DNA of 64,000 nucleotides from Macquaria australasica (taxonomy: Eukaryota; Chordata; Actinopteri; Centrarchiformes; Percichthyidae). This document shows positions 49,166 through 61,100 of the stretch, piece by piece; the first letter of the stretch is position 1; the number at the start of each line of letters is the position of its first letter. Under the pieces are notes generated by a model. The model had not been told where the DNA came from and did not search any database. It saw nothing but the letters and a program-made list of their open reading frames with translations. Location of the stretch: contig SEMN01000018.1 of NCBI GenBank assembly GCA_005408345.1, positions 2,215,001 to 2,279,000 of the forward strand, written 5' to 3'. The position numbers and the translations under genes are program-made.

Positions 49166-52100
49166 AGACCTGAATCTGATGGCACATAACACCAGGATGT
49201 CCCAAAACAAGATATTAAAAAGCACCTCCATATGAAACTTACCCAGCCTCCTCTGGAAAGAAATGTATCTAGAATAGAGACAACAGAGGGAGTTATAACA
49301 TTAAAACATCCCAAAATATTCTAAAAACTAATTCACAGGATGGCGGTTACATTATTTTTTTAAGCCGTGAAATGTTGGGAAAATACAGAAAAAACACTAT
49401 ATATAATTATTATAAAATGTCCTTCTTAAGATAAAATCATCATTTAAATTGTGGATTATTTCTTCTCTTTGGTGGTATTTAAAGTAATTTTTAGTTTTTA
49501 TGTTATTAAAGATTTTTCATCTTTAATGTCCATTCACTGGGAAAGCTGTTATCCTTTGATTTGACTCACTTGTTGGCACCAGCATCCCAGGAAGGCCTCT
49601 CTCTCCCTTTTCTCCTTTTAGTCCCGTCTGACAGTTACCTTGGAGACAAAAAGCCAAACTTAACTTAATTGCTTTTCCTTACGTTTGACTTGTGGATGCA
49701 GAGATTAGTTTTAAAGTAAAAAATAAACTATGTATATTGCAAGTATGTTAAAACTTTTTTTTGTACTGCTACTATCCTGAGAATTCTGTTGGTCTATATT
49801 TAATGTTTTCATAAAAGTGGTTCAAATAGACTTCAGGCTTTATAATTTAAGGCAAACAAAAGCTATGACCCAACCTACCAATTGCAATGGTTCCATTGGG
49901 ATTAAGCTGAAATAATGGAGCACAAACATATTAACAGCAGTCAGTGATGATTGAATTTGGAAAACGTCAACAAAGCTTGTATTACTTTCTGAATAAATAT
50001 CAGGGTAAATATCCAAGAAAGGAAACATTCTCATATAACATCCCATTATCAAATATCAAATCATCCAGTCTGTATTGTTCATATCATAATCAACATGCAA
50101 ATGACACATGCAGATTTTCTGTGGATGTGATTTTAGTACTACCTCCTTTCTGTTTTGGCAATGAGCCTTCGCCTTCCCAGCCTGGACGTGCAGCATGCAG
50201 AAATATTTTAGAACCATCCTCAAACAGTTCTGAGTGATTAAAGGTTAGGTAGTACCAATGTTACACTCAGCAACATGCGCTTTCTCAGTACACAGAAGGA
50301 AAAGAGGGGAGATGTGTGAAAGAGACTAAGAATGAACAATACGGTTGCACAGACAGAAACTTACGGCCATTTTGCAATGGGGTCTGGGAGGGATCGGGAA
50401 CACTGTCTTCAGAAACCAGGGGACGAGAGAGGACAGTGAGCATATAACAAATAACACACCTGATCATTGAGTCAGAACTGTGCGTTACTGAATGTGTGTG
50501 AGAGTATGTGCTTACTCCTTTGGGGCAGTTGAATATTCCCGGGCGGCCCGGCAGCCCAGGGGGGCCAGGGGGTCCCTAAAAAGAGCAGAAGAAAAAGACA
50601 AGAAAACAAAAAATGGAAAAAGGAAGTACAGAATTTAAAACATACAGTGACTGAAAGGGGAAAACTAGGTGCTATAAAACTTCATGCAGTTATAAAAGTA
50701 ATACACATCAAACTGGCACAAATAAATCCTATTATTGTACTTATTTCAGTGTCTTTTGTATTATTTTACATATACAAACCTCTACAGTCTTTTGCACATG
50801 CTCTTAACTCGGCTCAGGTGTGTGACTCACCTGCAGGCCTACAGAGTCCCCTCTCTCTCCTTTTGGTCCCATCTGGCCTGGACGACCCTACACAGACAGA
50901 CATCATCCAAAAGCATCTAAGTTACAACGTCAACAACAGTATGGCCAGTTAGATTGGATTTAACTTTAATGATTTCCACAGGGGAAATTGGGAAATTGGG
51001 TAATTTGTTGACTGAGTCAATGTGTGATTTAATTTAACATGAAACATTTTAAACAGCAGGCGTATTGGACTTCAACTACGAGTTGAGAAGCTGTGTTTTT
51101 CATAGCGAGAGAAACGACTCTTACTTTAAAGGAACAGAGAAAATTATTAGCATATTAGCATCTTTTTAACCTGAATCTCCTGATAAAAGAACCAACAATC
51201 AAAATAAGGAAGTGTTAGTGTCTGTACGCCCTTTTAATCAACTTGGAAATGTTTGATGAGTTCACGGTGCTTACAGGTCTTCCAGGAAAACCAAATTCTC
51301 CTTTGGGTCCAGGTGGTCCTGTAGGCCCCTGTTGAGAACAAAATAAAGTGACTGACAGTATTTCTTTACTGCATCCATGGCACCTTAATCCATAGAAATT
51401 GGATCAATTGGAGTTAATGGTGTTATAGATCTGATAAGTTAATTTTTTTGCTTTTGCTGCACTTGCTACTTACTTGAATTCCCGCAGGTCCGGGTACACC
51501 ATTATCTCCCTGCAAACAAAGATACATTTACACTGATTTGCACAGTTCCATTGAAAATGTTTTTCAAAAAAGGGTTCTGACTTATTTTACAATAAGCTGT
51601 TTGTACTGACACTCAAATACTGAAGAACATGCACACACTAAACATCCCTAGTAACAACGAATGACAACAAATATAACCTTGAGTCCTTTGGGTCCCATTG
51701 GACCAGCCAGGCCTGACATCATGGATCCATCTGCTGCAATGACAAAGCCTGGCTCACCCTTTTCACCCTGCATGCATACACACACAAGTAAACAAACATA
51801 CCATTATGCAACATGCAGGTACACAAATATCAATTTCTATTAAACTATGTGTATACAGGAAAACAACAGTATGAATCATGTTCATTTAACCCATTTACTG
51901 CAGTACTGTTCTACAGTTTTGTATGTGAGCAGAGACGAGGCGTGCATGTCCCACTTACTTTCAGTCCTGGAGGTCCTTGAACTCCTGGCAAGCCAGAGTC
52001 ACCCTTTGGACCCTGTGGTCCCTGAAAACATTTAGGAAATAAAAATGAGGATAACTCCATATCTAAATCCTGGACTCTGTCATGAATAAAGTCAAGTTAA

Positions 52101-55100
52101 AATGTCTCTCTGTCTCTACATTTCATCATATCCATGTTTGTGCACTTATTTGTGTGTACAATGCTTCTGATGTTTTGAATAGAAAACCTGACAGCTGAAA
52201 GCATTAACTGGAACACAGGACTGTTACACTCTGCAAACATAAACCAACAATAGCTATCTAACCTATCTGATTGACTGATGTTTTGTCTGATACTCACAGC
52301 GGGTCCCTGAGCTTCAAAAATCCCTGAGAAGTTGAAGGCACCATCTGTATCGTTAAGTAGAAGCTAGATAGAAGGCGGAAGGAGAATGTTGTCAATGTAG
52401 GATCAAATCAATCACTCTGGTTACACAGTATGATTAAAGTCATACAGATGATGGCTGTGGTCAGGTGCTACTTACATCCTGGAGGTTGATAATGGATCCT
52501 GGCGGTCCAGGTGGTCCTGGAGGGCCGGGTAGACTGAGCCCGTCCCGTCCCGCCTCTCCCTGAGAAACATGTTTGACATGTATGTTAACCTTTCAGTAAA
52601 AGTACAAATTTACAAGTGTGTGTGTGCCTGTGTGAGTTTGGCCACTCCTTGATGGTTTCACCTTTTGTCCTGGATCACCTTTGTTCCCCTTTGGTCCCTG
52701 TACATAACACAAGAAAAGACACACATTCTTTAAGTTAAACATTCAGTTATTGGTCATATTTTTAATGTTGTTCTTTTGTTTATATAAATTAAGAATATTA
52801 CATTAAAAGTAGAAATACATACGTTGTACATGAGAAGACATTTTACAGATTGTTTTCCGAATTCCATCCATCAACAAATCTTTAATGAACTACCAGCTAT
52901 TAAAACCATATTTCCAGTTATCTATTGCACCAAAAGTCACTATAGCAGCCAGTAAACATTTGTAAAAGCCGACATTTTAATGAAATCCTTAATCTGTTCA
53001 TGTATCTATTAGTCCATCCATTTACTGACCTCTTCCCCTTTTAGTCCTTCCAGTCCTGGAAACCCAGGTGGTCCTGTTGCACCTGTCTCCCCCTACAAAG
53101 ACCACAAAGATACGTCCATCATTCATATACATCACTGGTATAAGATGACCTGCTTCCGTCATTTCACTAGTGGTAAAATGCATTCCCAAGAGCCCCATGT
53201 AATCAAGTAAAAATGACCCAAAAATGACTTGATTTCTGCCTACTTCACACACAGCTTTCTCTGAATTAGTTTTGGTGATAAATAATAAAAAGGTAAAGTC
53301 AAATTCTCACTACAAGATTCACTATAATGTAATGTGACTTCATTTCTGTAGGGAGGTAACATGAGGAGGTCGGGTCAGATTCAACGAGAACCACAACCCT
53401 GATAAGAGGACAGTGTCTCTGCTCTCGAGAACAGCTCGCTGCCAAAAGCTGACATCCCTTGTCATCATGTGGCCTTTCACTTTACAGCTGTTTACTATGA
53501 CCTAAAAGTTCCAGACGTTTAAGAAGCTCGTCTGATTCGTGCTGAGATGACCCTAACATCTCAAAGAGCATAACAGAACGACAGCTGCACCGAACTTGAC
53601 AGCAGACTCACCTTTTGTCCCGGCTTTCCTGGGGAGCCGTTTAAACCATCTTTACCCTATGAGAGGCAAAGAAGGAAAACATGACTTAAGTCCACAGAAG
53701 GGAAATGAGTTCACACAATCTGACTAATACTGTAAGTATCACAGACACACTAATATCTCACCTTGGGTCCTTCAAGTCCAGGAATTCCTGGAGGACCCTG
53801 TGTAACAAATACAAGTACATTTATCTGAGGTGAAAAAAATAGCAGGTGATGATATTATGAAATTACACCATATGATGATTGACAGCAAAATATTCTCCTC
53901 ATGCTAACACACTCTGTACCTGTGGGCCTCTGGAGAGAGCAGCTCCAAAACCACTTTGCATCTCAGATCCTTCCAAGTCCTAAAACATTTGACAAAGAGA
54001 AATTAATAATCATCAAATTGTCTAAAAAGTTATTGTCTCCAAGAAATTACAACCTTATGATGATGTCTGTGACAGGCTGAGCTGTACTGTAAGTAGACCA
54101 GTCATGACGTAGTGAAACAGACCGTACCTCCAACTCCAAGGTGAAGCCTCTGCCAGGGGGACCAGGAGGGCCAGGTGGACCCCTGGGACCAGACTGCCCT
54201 TCTTTACCCTCTGAGCCTGGAAGGCCTGGAAACCCCGGAGGACCCTGATCTCCCTGCAAGAGATGTGACACAGTCCCTATTCAAAATCATGAAATCAGTG
54301 AAACCAAAATAGTGACTATTAGTACAAGGCGGGAGTGATTAACAGAAAGGGACAGGTAAAAAGGGTGAGGTAGTGATATGGACGAAAGAAATAGCAAATG
54401 GGAAAGTGGGATACAGAGTGAAAGCAAACTAAAAACAAAAAAGGAAATAAAAGGAGAAACAGGTGAGGGGGAGGGAGAGAGTGACTTAAAAACAAAGGGT
54501 TGGAAAAACAATATAAGTAAATAAAGAAATACCTTACAAGGTTAATATAATGTACTGTACAGATACTTATATTTCCCCTTTATATTGGTATGACTACTAA
54601 TATCACTATTGGTGGTTCACTGACCAGTCAGGGATAACACGCAATGACATAATCAAGATATTACCTTCAGCCCTGGTTGCCCGCTCACACCAGGCTCCCC
54701 CTGTTAAACAGATAATGTAATAAAATCACATGAACAGCAGTGACTAGAGAGCGACACAAAAAGGCAGAGCAGCTATTGCAACACAGACTTGTTTACACTC
54801 GAGCCCCTTGGCTTTATTAGTCCATGGGGTCACCTCATTAAGAGCTTGGCTCTTTGTGTTTGGTGGTTATTTAGTTTGGGTGTAATTGTTTTTGCTAACG
54901 GAGCACTAAGAGGTCTGCTCAAGGGAAATCAGAGGGAGCTCATACAACAGGCAGCATGGTAGAAGTCACACAAGCAAGAGCCAGCTCCTGGTTGGTGTGC
55001 TGTACATTCACATATGAGGTCTTATTGGTCTCTGCATGAATTCAACAGTTTGTAAGAACAACAGTGCAACAACAGCACACTGTGTTTCTTTGTCCATACT

Positions 55101-58100
55101 AAGTAATATTCGTTAGCCTCACCTTGTCTCCTTTCTCCCCAGCAGGTCCTGGATCCCCATCTTTTCCATCAACTCCCTGCAAGAGTGACAAGACTATATT
55201 TACATTTCAGATTTTAGATGCATATACATCTTTTCCAGATACATATACCAGTGGAAATTAACTCTCTGCATCCAGTCCATGTAAATTGTTGGTATCTTTC
55301 ATATTTTTGAACAAAGGTGGATGCTAGGTGCAAGTTAACAGGGGTAAACTGGTTAAAATGAGAACATATTAAACAAAGCTAATGGGCTCCCAGGAACTGA
55401 AGTGAATAAACCTTTTGTGCACCAAAACCTATTGCAAACCAGTGAGTAGTCCATTCAAACAGTTAGTAAAAGCTTCTGACATTTTAAAGACAAAAGACAC
55501 ATTTCCCCCAACAGATGCTGCAGCTCTGACCATGTTCTGAAGCTCTTACAGTAGTTTCTGCCAAAGTGCTGTTACTGTAGCTTAAAGATAATTAGAAAAG
55601 CACAGGACTTATTTTAACTTCTGATACGTGGGCGCATATACTGTAGATATAAAATGGGCCCTTACTGAGGAGGTGTGCTGTATGGCAGTAACATTTACAA
55701 ATGAATACACACACACTTCATACCTCAATCAATATATGCACACACTTCCCAAATGGTCTCTCTCTCAACCACACACACACCCATTATGTTTGCACACTGA
55801 TCAATACTGTGCAGCAAGCAATGGCAGGAAAGCAGTGAGTGAACATGGCTTTTCAAATGATGTTGGGGCAAATACTGTCTTTTTGGCCCCTTTGATCTGA
55901 TGGGACCAAATGTTAATACCTGACCAGACCCTGAACCAGAACCAGACCCAGAACCAGACCCAGAGCCACTAAACCACTCCTCAATCACCTGAAAACAGAA
56001 GCTAGGTCAGCAATGCAAGTGCACTTTCTATACACATCCCTGCTGTGTTGTTTAAGAAAATAAACGGTCCTCTAGCTAACTCTACCTTAAATACAGCTGT
56101 GCTACTACGTGGCTTTGCTGAAGTAACAGATGACATAATTTTAAATTCAAATATGGTAGGCATCATAAAGGAAATTATTGCCATTAAATTCAATTAAGAA
56201 ATTATGTACAATTATGCATAAATTATTGTGAAATCCTCACCAATACTAACATTTTCAGTGTTAGACCTTGTTGCTCGAAGGAACCACTAATTATATGAAG
56301 AAATATGTCCTGCTGGTCTGAAAGGTTCTACAGTACATAATATGTACCAGAACTTCAATTTCTGTGATATTCTTAAAACTTCAGGTTTGGATTTTGCTGT
56401 TATTGATGAAATGTACATGGAAAATAGGAAGAAAGGAAGAAAGATTAGCTTACAGGGAGTCCAGGTTCACCCTTCTCTCCATCCTTCCCATCTTTCCCAG
56501 GAAGCCCGGGTGGTCCAGGAAAGATGTCCTCAGATGGGGTTCCTGGGGGCCCTGGCTGTCCCGGGGGGCCAGGAGGCCCTGGAGGCCCCTGATGAAACAA
56601 GTGAGTCAAATGTTAGCGAGTGTCCTGTAGTGTCAAAATGCAACACCTTTATAAAAAAGGTGCAACAAGGTGACAAAAGCTTCTTTTCAGTAGCTCTGTA
56701 CAACAATGACAAAGACAAGTAGTAACATGAGACAAAGACAGTGTCAAACCAAACCCTGAGCCAGAGATGACAAAATGAACAGGGTGTTACAAAACAAAGA
56801 CTGAAAAAGAAAGTGGGATTGCAATGTTATGATAAATATTATCTAATGTCACATAGAAAGAAAACAAAGTTCACTTACCATAATAATCTCTGCATCACTT
56901 TCAAAGTCTTCAAATCCTGACCCCTCCTAATGAACACATACCATATAACCAGTCGATTAGTGAATTCACCGGTCACAGTTACTGAATTCAGACTGGGTCA
57001 AATCACTACAACTCAAGGCCTCATATTCTTTTCAGGGGTCATTTTGCTCCTGCAGATTCATAATTACAGATTTCTAAACCATAAGTGCTTCTGCCATAAA
57101 AAGAAATAATCAGCAGGGCAGGCATCAGTTGTTTCACATGATGAATATTTCATTTTGCACCACAGTTTGTTTTTATAGTCTCATTTATAAATATTCCTGG
57201 TGCATAAAAACACCAGTGAAAAGACAGATGCAACAGAGCACAACGGTAGCAGACAAGATAAACGCACGTATAGATGGATATAACAAAGTTACATCAATTA
57301 AAAAAACATTATGGATTTCAGCTTTAACCCCAGGTAGCCAAAACCTAAATAAAAAATAAATAAATAAACAATGTTTTTCTAGGTCAAATCTCCCCTGAAG
57401 CCCAGCATTAATGTACTTTAGCCTGGGGCTGGACTGAAATGTTAATTTCTGAATCAAGTGCCATTAATAACTACAGCACACAAGACTGTGCTGGTTTAAT
57501 AACCTACCAGGAACATGGAAGACTTGCTAGGTTGACCTGGAAGTCCAGGAGGGCCGGGAGGACCTGGTAGTCCAACACCAGGATCACCCTGAGGGAGACA
57601 GCAGTGGGATGTTTATGTGTTTATTTGAGCATTTAGTGATACTTACTGATTGTGGCTAACTAGCTAATAATTCCCCACAGTAGTGACGTGTCTGTAAAAA
57701 ATAGTATTTACAGTCTGACAATAATCAAGTCCAGGTATGAAATATCGATATTTACCTTTTCTCCCTGAAGACCAGGCTCTCCCTGTAGTCCTGGGAATCC
57801 TGGAACCCCGGTTGCTCCCTGAGAAAAAGACAGTTACAGCTGTCATGCAACACAGTTCAAGTGCAGCACACTGACACTTTATCCAGTTGTGAGTAGTGAT
57901 ATCAGGAATGAGGATCTGATGTTAGATCTGTAGACCCCAATCTAGTGGCATCAGTCCATTTAGTATCAGCTAACATAAGTGTAGCTCTCTAAATGAGCAC
58001 CTGTGTGTTGAAAATGGGTACATCCCTGCATCAGTTTCCCCCAGAGACACTAAAAAATAACTGACAAGAATGAACCTATAAATCTACAAGACTGGAAAGA

Positions 58101-61100
58101 CTTTACTTACTGGGACACCAGGTTCACCTTTGCTTCCCTAGAGAACAGACAAAAATAGAAAACCAATCCATCATTTTATCTTTTCACCTGTACGACTGAC
58201 CTAAACAACACAATGTGCTCTAAATAGCTCTTTTGATGTTCTATTAACAGAAAGCTACATAGTTTAAAAACAGAACATTTTGAATATTGCAAATAAAGCA
58301 AACAAGCAGATAAAACTCACAGGCTGTCCAACTTTCCCAGGAATTCCAGGCAGGCCTGGATGTCCCTGTGGTCCCTGTGGTCCCCGGGGTCCCGGCTCCC
58401 CTCCCACCCCCTCTCCTGAGCCTTGTCCTGGAGGGCCCGGCGGTCCTGGGGGACCGGCTGGACCTGGCTCACCTCGCTCCCCTTTCTGTCCTGGAGACAC
58501 CTGGAGGGACTGAGCGTTGAATGGACTCAGTGAGTGATTCATTTATTCATTCATTCACTCACTCACTGGAATATCACAAGGCATCAAACAGTGTGCAGAC
58601 TTAGTTACACTGACATTAACTGAAGGCAGAGGAGTATTTCTGGTTTAGTTATACCTCAGCGAAAGGAGCCAGTTGTTAGTGCATAAATTGGTTAACAAAC
58701 AAAACTTGATTTTTTGTGATCATTTTATCGCCATAATGTTGGTGACTCCAGCTTTCTTTAGGAATACAGTATGACACCAGAATTTCAAATGGGGCAAAGA
58801 TGGAGTCTCAGTTACGGAGACTGTGACACCCCTGCACTGCGGGATTTAGGCTCAAGGGATGGGTACATTTTTATTGTAAATTTTGCCTATTACTGCTCTG
58901 ACTGAACACTGAATAAAGCTATGTTGGACATTACTGAACAACTATACAGACACATGTATTACTTAAAACCTTAAATATGTGCTGTGCTTTACATCATCAT
59001 CATCGTCTAAATACTTACAGTGTCAAGTACGGAGGCTGGAGGACCTGTCTGAAATGCTTTTACTGTGACAAAGACACAAAACGAGCATGTTAAAAAATGA
59101 TGCCAGTTCAGTTTTCAATAAAAGAAGATGGCACTTTATTAGCATGATTTGAAAAGGTGGAACCACACAGAATGGTAACATATATGCCCTATTAGGACAT
59201 GAAACCTTAATTAAGGGCCAGTCAGAGGACAGAAAAAGAGACAGGGAAGGCTGCTTTTCTGTGAAGGAGGAGCAGCTACCTTGTCTCTTTCAGCACCACC
59301 TGCTGGCTAAATTGGGAAATACACCACCAGAGGAGTAGCCTTCCAGCGTCACACGCATCTAAAAGAAATGCTATTGTGCATCGCGTGTGACAAAGGATTA
59401 GATTTGGCAAATCCCTGCTGCTTGACACAGTTCCTAAAATATAATAATATAGAATTAAGATTTATGTTGTTGTTTTTTTCACCTCTTACTGTGGTCACCT
59501 CCACCTCCTGTCCAGACGTCTCCTCTACGTCTTCATCATCATCGCCTAGCGACATCTCAGTGGGCGGAGCTCGGACTGGGGTGCTGTAAGTGGGCTCGAG
59601 CTCTGGGAGGGGCTGAAAAAAATGACAGAAGGTAAAAAAAAAAAAAGGCCATAATCTACAGTCATCTCACAAAAACATGCAAACTTTTTTTTCTGCAATA
59701 TTCCAAGGTCTTTAATAAAATAATAAAGTTCTTAGACACATAATATGAATGGAAATAATTGCATATATGTTTTTCTAGGGCTTGGATTTAGTCATTTTTT
59801 TATGTAAAATATTACACAGCAATGGATAAAAATAAGATTAACAAGCCTAGTGTGTGTTTATATTATTATTTTTGCTTTAGACTTTTTAGTGTATTCACAA
59901 ACAGCACTTTCATTATGAATTAAAATCCAACAAAACAATTGCTCAGAAAAAAAAAAAGAGAGCAAAGTGAGTGTTTGCCACAGACGGTAAGAAATGCTTT
60001 CTCTCAGACCAGATCCAACTACAGTGTCAGACTGAGACTGAAAGCAACATTCCACACATTGCACCAAGCTGGCTCACAGCGCCGCATTACTTCAACATTA
60101 TTCCTACATTATTTTTTACAAGATCTGCTTTGGTGATATAGCGTCTTGACCTCATGCCCCAGAAAAGCCTGCTGTCCTGTTTATGAATGATCCATGGAAA
60201 TGAGCAGCAATAAATACTTTCTTTCCTGCATTAGAGTTGGAATCCATACTGGCTGGGATAAAGAGCTGTCACACATCTGGAAAACACCTCATGCTTCCAT
60301 ACTTCCAAATCTTAGTGACATAGCACTGAGGTACTTCAGGTACCATCAACAAAGTCAGAGTAAAAGTATTTCATGGGGGCCACAGTGGCCTGGAAATAAA
60401 TCTGGGTAAAGAAAGGAAATCTCTCTGATCTCTCCTGACAGTGTCTATCTACGTGCCCTTAAGCAAGGCATTCAAATCTCCTGTAACCAACCAGGCTGAG
60501 ATTGTGCCCCACTGTGACTGTGTGATAGTGACAGAGCGGTAAAGTAGTGCAAGAAATTACACACTGCTTTAACCAAATTCCAGAAACTACTTATAAGCTG
60601 GATTTCTTTACATTGTGGGAAAGTAACAAAAAAAGTATTCTTTTTACTGCAAATGAGTCATTTGTAAGAATAGTCTCAGTACTTTGAGTACAGTCTAAAA
60701 TCATTTTATTTCAGTAGATGTTTGACGGGGTATTGTATTAGAAAAGGCAAGAATGAAAAAGATGAAAAAGTTCAGTTCTACTGTTAAGGCAGTCAGGAGG
60801 ATTATCCTTTTAAGTCTGCTTTTTTTTTTTTTTACAGGAGAAAATGGCCATTTTCTTTTGATTAAAGTTAGCTAAGTAACTGCATTTATCCTTAAAGCAT
60901 CCTTAACTCACTTTCTTGACGAGAGTTAAATGAGAAGATTGTACCGTAAATCTTAAAGCTTAGCTTAGCATGAAGACAGGAAGCAGGGGGGAACAGTTAG
61001 CCTTGCTCTGTCCAGAGTTTAAAACTAGCACCTCTAAATTAACACATTTTATCTTGTTTGTTTTTGTGTATGTGTAATTCATACACAAACCAAAATGCAA

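Larger units (their letters stand above)
46912..54664 (-). other. Collagen introns, 3' half
   Basis: Gaps longer than about 300 nt are 47381-48244, 49269-49569, 49639-50142, 50888-51274, 52698-53029, 53093-53611 and 54254-54664. Apart from the CA/TA tract at 49101-49158, I saw no repeats or further exons. A 28-nt open segment at 49879-49906 was considered and rejected. Confidence 0.6.

Noticed and set aside
49879..49906. 28-nt exon-like segment between collagen exons
   Set aside because: It has acceptable AG and GT borders, but the neighbouring exon exits in phase 1, which would create TAA at its second codon. Extending the next exon to 49638 gives an uninterrupted frame instead.
58280..58513. 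77-residue plus-strand frame rich in P and G
   Set aside because: It is the antisense shadow of the collagen exon 58321-58500; Gly-X-Y coding makes the opposite strand open and P/G-rich.
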